From assembly GCA_003140275.1 (NCBI GenBank), contig PLJQ01000231.1, positions 1-8,034 of the forward strand: a stretch of 8,034 bases of DNA, in the 5' to 3' direction. This document shows positions 1 through 5,899 of the stretch, one piece after another. Each line of letters starts with the position of its first letter. The stretch's first letter is position 1. The position numbers were made by a program, and so were the translations under genes. The stretch comes from Limisphaerales bacterium (GTDB lineage Bacteria > Verrucomicrobiota > Verrucomicrobiia > Limisphaerales > PALSA-1396). The notes beneath the pieces are model-generated. The model saw only the letters and a list, made by a program, of their open reading frames with translations, did no database searches and had not been told where the DNA came from.

Positions 1-65
1 ACGGGACTCGAACCCGCAACATCCAGAACCACAATCTGGGGCTCTACCATTGAGCTATGGCCACC
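1..65 (-). tRNA. tRNA-His (anticodon GUG), 3' end cut by the window edge
   Basis: Read on the minus strand, the sequence folds as a tRNA. The 5' acceptor strand begins at about 65 with GGTGGCCA and includes the extra G(-1) typical of tRNA-His. The D-arm stem is GCTC/GAGC. The anticodon stem CCAGA/TCTGG (23-27 and 35-39) encloses the loop TTGTGGT, with anticodon GTG at 32-30. The T arm GCGGG-TTCGAGT-CCCGT ends exactly at base 1. The 3' acceptor strand, discriminator base and any CCA lie outside the window. The gene decodes CAU and CAC histidine codons. A candidate promoter with a GC-rich discriminator lies just upstream, at 76-104. Confidence 0.95.
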
Positions 66-75
66 AACCGTGCCC

Positions 76-104
76 AAGTTAATTTTTGCGGTTTCGTCCG
101 TCAA
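76..104 (-). promoter_or_regulatory. Candidate sigma70-type promoter for tRNA-His
   Basis: On the minus strand, TTGACG (104-99) is a five-of-six match to a -35 box. A 17-bp spacer separates it from TAACTT (81-76), a weak three-of-six -10 box. The GC-rich stretch GGGCACGG follows, and the tRNA begins about 10 bp after the -10 box. A strong -35 with a GC-rich discriminator suits a stringently controlled stable-RNA promoter, but the weak -10 keeps this tentative. The rest of the 66-205 spacer shows no clear promoter for the plus-strand kinase apart from an isolated TTTAAT at 186-191. Confidence 0.35.
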
Positions 105-205
105 GCGCTGTCTCATGGCCGTCAATTTGTGCGCCGGTTGCCGCTTCCACCCGGGTGTCCATATGTTTGCTTTACGGAAAAGATTTTTAATTTACCATCC
201 GGCGC

Positions 206-1306
206 ATGATGACGCTGGAATCAACAAAGCTGTTCTGCAACCTCGCGCCGGACGAGCTGAAAACATTGCGACAGGTCGCGCAGGAGCGGAGATTTTCCGC
301 CGGCCAGGATATTTTTAAAGAAGGGGACGGCGGCGAAGGGATTTACGCCGTCAAGGAAGGATTGGTGCAAATCACGGCGCTCGTCGGGCCCGGCGCCCGG
401 CGCGTGTTTTCACAGGTCGGGCCGGGAGATATTTTTGGAGAAATGGCCGTGCTGGAAAATAAACCCCGGTCGGCCACGGTGACGGCGGTGAAGAACACGA
501 TTGTTTACTTCATTCCCCGCAACGAGATGTTGAGCATGCTTGAACGTTCACCGGTGCTCTCGCTCGGCCTGGTGCGGGAAATCAGCAATCGCCTCCGGGA
601 GTTCAACGGTCAATACATTCGCGAAGTGTTGCAATCGGAACGGCTGGCGCTGGTGGGTCGCTTCGCCCGCTCAATCGTGCATGATGTGAAAAATCCGCTC
701 AACATCATCGGCCTCACCGCGGAACTGGCAGGACGGGAATCCGCCTCAATCGAAGCGCGGCAGCAGGCCAGAACGAGTATCATCAAACAGGTTGACCGCA
801 TCAGCAACATGATCAACGAAATATTGGAGTTTACCCAGGGTTCACAAGGAGCGTTCGTGTTGGGGACGATCGATTACTCCGTGTTTGTGCAGCAACTGGT
901 CGAGGACATCAGCGCGGAAGTGGACTTGAAATCGGTAACGCTCGAACTGGAAAATCCGCCGCCGTCAGTCAAACTCCTGTTGAACCCCCAGCGTCTGGCC
1001 CGGGTTTTTTACAATCTTATCGGCAACGCCACCGATGCGATGCCGGACGGCGGAAAGGTCATTTTGCGCTTCCTCGTCGGCGAGAAAGAAGTCGTTACTG
1101 AAATCGAGGATGCTGGATCGGGTATTGCGCCGGAGATTGCCGACAACTTGTTCGAAGCGTTCGCCACGTTTGGCAAGGCCCACGGCACCGGACTCGGATT
1201 ATCCATCAGCAAGAAGATTATTGAAGATCATCACGGGCGGATCTCGGTGCGTAACAAGCCGGGGTGCGGCGCCGTTTTTTCCTTCACGCTGCCGCGGCAA
1301 CGCTGA
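206..1306 (+). CDS. Soluble sensor histidine kinase with N-terminal cyclic-nucleotide-binding domain
   Basis: This 366-residue protein has no signal peptide or membrane segment, so it is probably cytosolic. Residues about 6-125 form a Crp-type cyclic-nucleotide-binding domain. Its phosphate-binding cassette FGEMAVLENKPRSATV (77-92) keeps the Glu and Arg that contact cyclic nucleotides in family members that bind them. A helical linker leads to a HisKA dimerisation domain with phospho-acceptor His159 in the H-box VHDVKNPL. The HATPase_c domain follows: N-box NLIGNATDA (270-278), G1 box DAGSG (302-306), F-box around FEAFATF (316-322) and G2 box GTGLGLS (327-333). All catalytic boxes are intact. 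No receiver domain or response regulator lies nearby, so it is an orphan kinase here. ATG at 206 is followed at once by ATG at 209, and neither has a good ribosome binding site. It ends 83 bp before mutL with no obvious terminator between, so co-transcription is possible. The ligand (cAMP, cGMP or other) is unknown. Confidence 0.9.
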   Translation: MMTLESTKLFCNLAPDELKTLRQVAQERRFSAGQDIFKEGDGGEGIYAVKEGLVQITALVGPGARRVFSQVGPGDIFGEMAVLENKPRSATVTAVKNTIVYFIPRNEMLSMLERSPVLSLGLVREISNRLREFNGQYIREVLQSERLALVGRFARSIVHDVKNPLNIIGLTAELAGRESASIEARQQARTSIIKQVDRISNMINEILEFTQGSQGAFVLGTIDYSVFVQQLVEDISAEVDLKSVTLELENPPPSVKLLLNPQRLARVFYNLIGNATDAMPDGGKVILRFLVGEKEVVTEIEDAGSGIAPEIADNLFEAFATFGKAHGTGLGLSISKKIIEDHHGRISVRNKPGCGAVFSFTLPRQR

Positions 1307-1379
1307 CGGTCAGCCGCCTCGCGTGAGCGTATCCGCCATGATGAACCGGAATGATGCCCAACTGCTTTACGCATCTCGC

Positions 1380-1383
1380 AGGA
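1380..1383 (+). promoter_or_regulatory. Ribosome binding site AGGA deciding the mutL start
   Basis: AGGA sits 6 bp before ATG 1390. It selects this codon over the upstream in-frame ATG at 1351, which would add 13 residues that do not belong to the MutL family N-terminus. Confidence 0.6.
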
Positions 1384-1389
1384 CGTCCC

Positions 1390-3327
1390 ATGAATCGCAT
1401 CCGCCTGCTTTCTGAACAAGTCGCGAACCAGATCGCCGCCGGGGAAGTGGTGGAACGGCCTGCGAGTGTCGTCAAGGAACTGGTCGAAAACGCGCTCGAT
1501 GCCCAGGCTGGACGCGTGACCGTGGAAATCCAGGCGGGCGGACGCAGTTTGATTCGCGTGACGGATGATGGCGCTGGCATGAGCCGCGATGACGCGCTGC
1601 TCTGCCTCGAACGCCACGCGACCAGCAAAATCCAGCGTGCCGAAGACCTCGCCGCCATCGCCACGATGGGCTTTCGCGGGGAAGCTTTGCCGAGCATCGC
1701 CAGCGTCAGCCGCTTCACGTTGACCACGCGCGAACGCGAAGGCGATTCGCCCGAAGGCACCCAGGTTGTCGTCAATGGCGGAAAGATCATCGAAGTGATG
1801 GCCGCCGGCAGCGCGCCGGGAACGAGCGTGGAAGCCCGGCAATTGTTCTTCAATCTGCCCGCCCGCAGGAAATTTTTGCGCAGCGAGGAAACCGAGTCCG
1901 CGCACATTCAACATTATCTCACGCTCGCCGCGCTGGCTTATCCTGAAGTGGCGTTCACATTTCAGAAAGACGGACGCCTCGTGTGGCAATTGCCCGCTAT
2001 CAAGAACAGCGGCGATATCGACGGACGGTTGTCGGCTTTGCGTGAACGGTTGCGCACGATTCATGGGGGCGATCAAAAAATGCTGGCGGTCAATTTTTCC
2101 ACCGAAGTCGTCGAAACCTCAACGCTGGACGAAGTGGACGAACCCTCAGCTCTCAACCCTCAACCTTCAACTCTCCGCGTCTGGGGTTTCATTGGCGCGC
2201 CGGGCGTGTCGCGTTCCACGCGGGAGGATCAGCATCTGTTTGTGAACCGGCGGCCAGTGGAAAATCGCGGACTGAATTTCGCCTTGCTGGAGGGCTATCA
2301 TACCGCGCTCATGAAAGGGCGTTATCCGGTTTGCTGTCTGTTTTTGGAAATCGACCCTGCGACCGTGGATGTGAACATCCACCCGTCCAAACGCGAGGTG
2401 AAATTTCACCAGGAAGCGGTCGTGCGGCGGCTCGTGGCGCAAGCCGTGCGCGAAACGCTGCTGCGTTTTCATTCGGGAGCAACCTCGGACTCCAAGGCCC
2501 AAAGTCGCGAGTCGAAAGTCGAAGGGCGGGAACCGGAGCGCATCACGGCGGTCGGGCAGACCGTTGAGGTCAACCCGACGCCGGAAATTTCCACGACGCA
2601 GTTGCCAAATTTTCCGTTGCCGTCCAAACCGATTTCCGAATGGCCGACCCATCCGGTCGAAACGCGCCCGTTGCCGATGAGGTTTTCTTCCGCGCCCTCG
2701 ACTCTCGACCCTCAACCCTCGACCCACCCGGTTCCGTTGCTCAACGTCCCGCTCCGTCTCGTCGGCGTAATCGACAGACTTTACGTGGTGCTGGAATCGG
2801 ACCGCGGGCTGGTGTTGCTCGATCAGCACGCGGCGCACGAGCGGATTTTGTTCGAGCAAATGCTGACGCGGCTGGAGCAGCAGGGCAACGCGTCGTCGCA
2901 ACGCTTGTTGTTGCCGGAGACGGTCGAGTTGTCCGTCCGCGACGCGCAATTTCTGCGGGAACAGTTGGCCACCCTCACGCGGCTGGGCGTTGGTTTGAGC
3001 GAGTTTGGTGAGCGCACGTTTCTACTCGATGCGCTGCCGCCCTTTGTCAAAGCGCCGGATGCGCGGCGGTTTGTTTTGGAACTGGTGGACGAACTAAAAT
3101 CCGCCGGGCAGGAAGTCAATTCGTTGCGGCTCGGCGAACACACGGTGGCCAAGACCGTCTGCCGTCATGCGGTAAAGGCTAACGATCCTCTCGCGGGCCG
3201 CGAATTGGAAAATCTTGTCGAAGACCTGCGCCGTTGCGCCATGCCCTACACCTGCCCGCATGGGCGGCCAACGTTGATCGAAATGAATTATCGCGAGTTG
3301 GAGAAAAAGTTTGGGCGGACACAGTAA
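1390..3327 (+). CDS. mutL: DNA mismatch repair protein MutL, endonuclease type
   Basis: This 645-residue MutL couples mismatch recognition by MutS to strand incision. The GHKL ATPase domain shows KELVENALDA (29-38; catalytic Glu30, Mg-binding Asn34), DDGAGM (59-64), GFRGEAL (94-100) and PGTSVEARQLFFNLPARR (143-160). The transducer domain follows (about 210-345) with VNIHPSKREVKF. A Pro/Ser-rich linker runs about 360-450. The C-terminal domain carries DQHAAHERILFE (478-489), an exact DQHA-x2-E-x4-E metal-site motif. CRHAVKAND (591-599) and CPHGRP (622-627), the companion metal-site motifs, are also present. The protein should therefore nick DNA itself, as in bacteria without MutH. The start at ATG 1390 is set by AGGA at 1380-1383 and by the conserved N-terminus MNRIRLLSEQVANQIAAGEVV. 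The gene ends in tandem TAA codons. Three heptanucleotide repeat tracts lie inside the frame, one in the transducer and two in the linker. Confidence 0.97.
   Translation: MNRIRLLSEQVANQIAAGEVVERPASVVKELVENALDAQAGRVTVEIQAGGRSLIRVTDDGAGMSRDDALLCLERHATSKIQRAEDLAAIATMGFRGEALPSIASVSRFTLTTREREGDSPEGTQVVVNGGKIIEVMAAGSAPGTSVEARQLFFNLPARRKFLRSEETESAHIQHYLTLAALAYPEVAFTFQKDGRLVWQLPAIKNSGDIDGRLSALRERLRTIHGGDQKMLAVNFSTEVVETSTLDEVDEPSALNPQPSTLRVWGFIGAPGVSRSTREDQHLFVNRRPVENRGLNFALLEGYHTALMKGRYPVCCLFLEIDPATVDVNIHPSKREVKFHQEAVVRRLVAQAVRETLLRFHSGATSDSKAQSRESKVEGREPERITAVGQTVEVNPTPEISTTQLPNFPLPSKPISEWPTHPVETRPLPMRFSSAPSTLDPQPSTHPVPLLNVPLRLVGVIDRLYVVLESDRGLVLLDQHAAHERILFEQMLTRLEQQGNASSQRLLLPETVELSVRDAQFLREQLATLTRLGVGLSEFGERTFLLDALPPFVKAPDARRFVLELVDELKSAGQEVNSLRLGEHTVAKTVCRHAVKANDPLAGRELENLVEDLRRCAMPYTCPHGRPTLIEMNYRELEKKFGRTQ
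2145..2172 (+). repeat. Heptanucleotide tract 1 in mutL (four YTCARCY units)
   Basis: Four consecutive 7-bp units, CTCAGCT, CTCAACC, CTCAACC and TTCAACT, lie end to end. In frame they encode part of SALNPQPSTL (MutL residues about 253-262), just before the conserved transducer segment VWGFIGAPG. The peptide repeats every seven residues because three units equal seven codons. Confidence 0.75.
2489..2523 (-). repeat. Heptanucleotide tract 2 in mutL, reverse orientation (five units)
   Basis: On the plus strand the units are ACTCCAA, GGCCCAA, AGTCGCG, AGTCGAA and AGTCGAA. Their complements (TTCGACT and variants) match the unit type of the other two tracts, so this tract runs in the opposite orientation and is more degenerate. 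It encodes part of SDSKAQSRESKVEG (MutL residues about 366-379), at the start of the interdomain linker. Confidence 0.6.
2697..2724 (+). repeat. Heptanucleotide tract 3 in mutL (four CTCRACY units)
   Basis: The units CTCGACT, CTCGACC, CTCAACC and CTCGACC lie end to end. They encode the core of SAPSTLDPQPSTHP (MutL residues about 434-447), in the linker just before the C-terminal domain. The encoded peptide resembles that of tract 1 (PQPST in both), because the same unit is read in the same frame. Confidence 0.75.
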
Positions 3328-3386
3328 TAACTTTTGCAGTCTTTGTCGGCACAGGTTCCGGCTTTATTTCAGCCCGAAAAGTATGC

Positions 3387-3414
3387 TCGACAGAATTTAC
3401 GTCGACAATATTGT
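3387..3414 (+). promoter_or_regulatory. Candidate promoter upstream of the small membrane protein
   Basis: TCGACA (3387-3392, five of six matches to a -35 box) is separated by 16 bp from TATTGT (3409-3414, four of six matches to a -10 box). It lies in the mutL downstream spacer and would give a leader of about 50 nt to ATG 3473. The TCGACA hexamer recurs at 3402-3407 inside the spacer. The call rests on consensus match only. Confidence 0.3.
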
Positions 3415-3434
3415 TTGGCCGGGAACCGAGATAG

Positions 3435-3449
3435 GCTGCAATTTGCAGC
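3435..3449. promoter_or_regulatory. Perfect 7-bp palindrome, possible operator
   Basis: GCTGCAA and TTGCAGC flank a single central T. A one-base centre makes an RNA hairpin unlikely, so a dimeric DNA-binding protein site is the more natural reading. It lies between the candidate promoter and ATG 3473. A chance palindrome cannot be excluded. Confidence 0.25.
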
Positions 3450-3472
3450 TAAAAGCTGGCGGCAGGGCGCAC

Positions 3473-3790
3473 ATGAACATTTTCACGACAGACCATCCGC
3501 TAGCCTCGCAGTCGTCGTGGTTCGACACGAAGAAGCATCCATCGCTATCCTTTGCTTGTGGGACCTTTGTCTTGGCTCTGTTTCTTACGCCCTTGGTTCT
3601 TGTCTGCCTCTATTATTATGCCATCAGCGACATCGGCGCAGAGCCGACCCCATTTCCTGAGCCTTGGTGGGCTTTATTCATAGGGAGCGTTTTGGCATTT
3701 GCACTCAGTCTTGTCTGTGCATTCTCAGTCGTGTTGGTGTATCGGCTGTCAGCACGAGGATGGAGGAGACGATATGTTTTCCAAAGATAG
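3473..3790 (+). CDS. Small two-helix membrane protein of unknown function
   Basis: I do not recognise this 105-residue protein. It begins MNIFTTDHPLASQ and has a short polar N-terminal part. Two strongly hydrophobic stretches follow, roughly residues 27-50 (ACGTFVLALFLTPLVLVCLYYY) and 64-88 (around WWALFIGSVLAFALSLVCAF). A short acidic/proline loop (IGAEPTPFPEP) separates them. The tail LSARGWRRRYVFQR is basic and suggests a cytoplasmic C-terminus. The open frame extends upstream to ATG 3311, inside mutL. I prefer ATG 3473, since the upstream 54 residues look like translated spacer and the candidate promoter falls between. No good ribosome binding site is seen. Base composition is visibly more AT-rich than in mutL or tig. 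It converges on tig with 38 bp between the stops and no clear terminator hairpin. The gene could be spurious, but the two clean hydrophobic helices argue for real coding. Confidence 0.55.
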   Translation: MNIFTTDHPLASQSSWFDTKKHPSLSFACGTFVLALFLTPLVLVCLYYYAISDIGAEPTPFPEPWWALFIGSVLAFALSLVCAFSVVLVYRLSARGWRRRYVFQR

Positions 3791-3828
3791 GCTTCAAAAC
3801 CAACAAGTCTCGGGAAGTCGTTGAAAAT

Positions 3829-5169
3829 CTAGCTTGGATTTGACGCAGGAGCTTCCTCGGTTTTCGTCGGCGGTACATCCTCAACCTTCGCGTTGTTCTG
3901 GAGAAACTCCATGACCTTCTCGTTCATGATCTGGTCGTAAATTTCGATCAGCCCGTTGCGTTTTTGCAAATCCTTCAGAAACTTATCCGGCGTGATTTGA
4001 TACATCCGGGCCAGGTGCTGGATGCGCGCGGCCACTTCCGCCTGCGCGACTTTGATGTCTTCCTTTTCCGCGATCCGTTGAATCAAATAGGCCGCCTTCA
4101 CCCGGTCCTTGGCGCTGTGGCTGGCCGCGGAGTAAATCTGCTCCTTCTGTTGCTCGATCAATTCCCGCGCCACGCCGCGCTTCTGGTTTTCGCGGACGAG
4201 GTCATAGACCACGTTGCGGGTTTCCTGCGTCAAAACCGACTCCGGCAAATCAAAATTCACACGGTCCAGCAACGCCCGCACGAGTTGAACACGGAGGCTC
4301 TGGTTCTGTTTGTACGTCAATTCGTTTTGCAAATCGGTGCGCACGCCCTCGAGCAGCTTTTCCAGATTCTCCGCGCCGTAAGCTTTGGCAAACGCTTCGT
4401 CCAATGCGGGCAAAACCTTCTCTTTGACTTCCACCACCTCAACGTCGTAAACGCCCTTCTGGCCGGCCAATTCGGGCGTCACAAAATCAGCGGGGAAATC
4501 GACGTTGACCGTGCGTTTGTCGCCCGCTTGAGCGCCGACGAGTTGCACCGCAAAGCCGGGAATGAACGAATTGGGTTCAACGTTGATCCAGAAACTTTTT
4601 GCCTCGGTCAGACTCTTGGCGGCGGGCGCGGTTTCAATGATCGGTTTTCCGTTGCAGTTGCCGTTGTAATTCACCACCACGACATCTTCAGCCTGAACGG
4701 GGCGGGTCACCGTCTGAAAACTGGTCTGTTGCTGGCGCAGGAGATTCAAAGCACGTTCGATGTCGGCCTCGGTCACGGACGCGACTTCGCGCTTGACCGG
4801 CAGACCTTTGTATTCGGGCAGTTGAATTTCCGGCGCGGTTTCAATCGTTGCCGCGAATTGCAGCGCCTGACCGCGACCAAACTGAATCTCCTCGATGTCC
4901 GGATAGCCGACCACGTCCAGCTTTTGTTGCTCGACCGCTTTCCGATAGGCATCGGGGATCAGCTTCTTCTTGACCTCGTCGTGGATGTCCTTGTCGTATT
5001 TCTTGAGCACCATGTCGCGCGGCGCCTTGCCGGGGCGGAAGCCCTTCAACGCCATGCGCGGCTTGATTTCTTCAATGCGGCCGGTGAGGCGATCGTCGAG
5101 ATCGCCCCGGGGGATCACTATCTTGAATTCGCGATGGAGGCCTTCGTTGACGGTTTCGGTAATTTGCAT
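3829..5169 (-). CDS. tig: Trigger factor, ribosome-associated chaperone
   Basis: This 446-residue protein binds the ribosome beside the exit tunnel and shields nascent chains. The N-terminal domain (about 1-145) carries the ribosome-docking signature GFRPGKAP (43-50). The FKBP-type peptidyl-prolyl isomerase domain spans about 155-250, with FIPGFAVQLVGAQAGDKRTV and FPADF...ELAGQKGVYDVEVVEV. A helical C-terminal chaperone domain runs 251 to about 425, followed by an acidic, proline-rich tail. The length is normal for the family. The frame stays open upstream into the tRNA-Leu gene. The start is placed at ATG 5169 because MQITETVNEGL is the family N-terminus and AAGGA lies 11 bp upstream. The protein style suggests Verrucomicrobiota. 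The clpP/clpX genes that often follow tig are absent here; an unrelated small gene converges on it. tRNA-Leu lies 51 bp upstream on the same strand, so one transcript may carry both. Confidence 0.96.
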   Translation of the reverse strand: MQITETVNEGLHREFKIVIPRGDLDDRLTGRIEEIKPRMALKGFRPGKAPRDMVLKKYDKDIHDEVKKKLIPDAYRKAVEQQKLDVVGYPDIEEIQFGRGQALQFAATIETAPEIQLPEYKGLPVKREVASVTEADIERALNLLRQQQTSFQTVTRPVQAEDVVVVNYNGNCNGKPIIETAPAAKSLTEAKSFWINVEPNSFIPGFAVQLVGAQAGDKRTVNVDFPADFVTPELAGQKGVYDVEVVEVKEKVLPALDEAFAKAYGAENLEKLLEGVRTDLQNELTYKQNQSLRVQLVRALLDRVNFDLPESVLTQETRNVVYDLVRENQKRGVARELIEQQKEQIYSAASHSAKDRVKAAYLIQRIAEKEDIKVAQAEVAARIQHLARMYQITPDKFLKDLQKRNGLIEIYDQIMNEKVMEFLQNNAKVEDVPPTKTEEAPASNPS

Positions 5170-5180
5170 GTCGGAACAAT

Positions 5181-5185
5181 TCCTT
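5181..5185 (-). promoter_or_regulatory. Ribosome binding site AAGGA for tig
   Basis: On the minus strand AAGGA is followed after 11 bp by ATG 5169. The spacing is slightly long. It supports this start over the in-frame upstream codon at 5262, which lies within the tRNA gene. Confidence 0.55.
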
Positions 5186-5220
5186 GGAGCGCGATGCTCA
5201 TATTGGGCGCGAACGCGGGC

Positions 5221-5305
5221 TGGTGCGGGCGGAGGGACTTGAACCCCCACGACTTTCGTCACTGGAACCTAAATCCAGCGCGTCTACCAGTTCCGCCACG
5301 CCCGC
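5221..5305 (-). tRNA. tRNA-Leu (anticodon UAG)
   Basis: This is a complete 85-nt class II tRNA. The acceptor stem GCGGGCG/CGCCCGC is a perfect 7 bp, followed by discriminator A and an encoded CCA (5223-5221). The anticodon stem CTGGA/TCCAG (5278-5274 and 5266-5262) holds the loop TTTAGGT with anticodon TAG at 5271-5269. A long variable arm (around TGACGAAAGTCG) and the T loop TTCAAGT are present, as expected for leucine tRNA. It decodes CUA and, by wobble, other CUN codons. It lies 51 bp upstream of tig on the same strand. The upstream spacer has an isolated CATAAT box (5339-5334) without a matching -35. Confidence 0.97.
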
Positions 5306-5326
5306 GAGCCCGGGCCTCCGCGGGCG
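5299..5326. other. GC-rich inverted repeat across the tRNA-Leu 5' end
   Basis: CGCCCGCG (5299-5306) and CGCGGGCG (5319-5326) are perfect 8-bp complements separated by 12 bp that contain the palindrome GCCCGGGC. The left arm is the 5' acceptor strand of the tRNA. In the precursor RNA the leader could therefore pair with it and compete with the tRNA fold. The GC-rich context makes chance plausible. Confidence 0.4.
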
Positions 5327-5413
5327 GCACCTTATTATGGGCCCCGATGCGAAGGCGGGCCGTATAGCAGGGGTTCTTGGCCGGGGCTAGACCATGCCTG
5401 TAGCCTGAACCAA

Positions 5414-5899
5414 ATGCCCAAAGCCGCACCCTCGCCCCAGCGCCAGCTCGACGGATTCATCCGCAGATATTCGCCGGAGATGCAGAAACGTGCGAAGAGC
5501 ACAATCCGCAAGATGCGCGCACGCCTGCCGGGCGCCGTGGAGCTGGTCTACGACAATTACAACTGGCTGGTGGTCGGCTACGGCCCCAACGATCGCGCTT
5601 CAGAAGCCGTGTTTTCGCTCGCGCTCGCGCCGCAATGGGTGACGCTGTGCTTCCTGCGAAACGGCCCACGAATTCCCGATCCCAAAAAACTCCTGCGGGG
5701 AAATGGCACGCGCGTGCGCCACATCCGGCTCAGCGATGCAGGCGATCTCGATAAGCCCACGATCTCAAACCTGATGGGGCATGCCGAACGGCTGGCCGGC
5801 GATCCCTTCCCGAAGAGAGCGCCGCGCAAGCTGGTGATTAAATCCATTTCCACGAAGCAGCGCTCGCGGCGTCCACCGCCGGCGAAGGCCAAACGCTAG
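5414..5899 (+). CDS. DUF1801 domain protein
   Basis: This 161-residue soluble protein has the features of DUF1801 (YdhG-like) proteins. It has an N-terminal helix region QLDGFIRRYSPEMQKRAKS (about 11-29) and the conserved core PGAVELVYDNYN (about 39-50). A YGPNDRASEAVFSLAL stretch follows, then the strands WVTLCFL and the segment DPKKLLRGNGTRVRHIRL. The biochemical function of this family is not established. The C-terminus (about 136-161) is very rich in Lys, Arg and Pro (KRAPRKLVIK, RRPPPAKAKR), which may indicate nucleic-acid contact or disorder. ATG 5414 has no evident ribosome binding site, but the residues after it fit the family. The gene converges on the acetyltransferase gene and their stop codons overlap in one CTAG. 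It begins about 110 bp beyond the tRNA-Leu 5' end and may be the first gene of a foreign block. Confidence 0.85.
   Translation: MPKAAPSPQRQLDGFIRRYSPEMQKRAKSTIRKMRARLPGAVELVYDNYNWLVVGYGPNDRASEAVFSLALAPQWVTLCFLRNGPRIPDPKKLLRGNGTRVRHIRLSDAGDLDKPTISNLMGHAERLAGDPFPKRAPRKLVIKSISTKQRSRRPPPAKAKR

Noticed and set aside
70..318. Plus-strand open frame of 82 codons before and overlapping the kinase
   Set aside because: It begins at the tRNA-His promoter region, overlaps the kinase out of frame and has no domain or ribosome binding site.
1307..1389. Possible terminator or promoter between the kinase and mutL
   Set aside because: There is no stable stem with a T run and no paired -35/-10 boxes; only the AGGA ribosome site is supportable.
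1231..2076. Minus-strand open frame of 281 codons across the kinase/mutL junction
   Set aside because: It is antisense to the conserved GHKL motifs of MutL and to the end of the kinase, and has no recognisable domain.
2145..2724. The three heptamer tracts as a CRISPR array
   Set aside because: The units are 7 bp, directly adjacent, without unique spacers, and lie inside the mutL reading frame.
2167..2949. Minus-strand open frame of 260 codons opposite mutL
   Set aside because: Its composition is extremely Arg- and Gln-rich, without domain features. The sense strand encodes MutL throughout.
3791..3828. Possible bidirectional terminator between the membrane-protein gene and tig
   Set aside because: I looked for a GC stem with flanking T and A runs and found no convincing stem in these 38 bp.
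3964..5367. Long plus-strand open frame of 467 codons opposite tig and across tRNA-Leu
   Set aside because: It is the antisense shadow of a well-supported trigger factor gene and runs through a tRNA. It shows no recognisable domain and has His/Arg/Leu-rich composition typical of shadow frames.
5306..5413. Possible integration site or promoter between tRNA-Leu and the DUF1801 gene
   Set aside because: No direct repeat of the tRNA end, no integrase and no paired promoter boxes are seen; the CATAAT at 5339-5334 lacks a matching -35.
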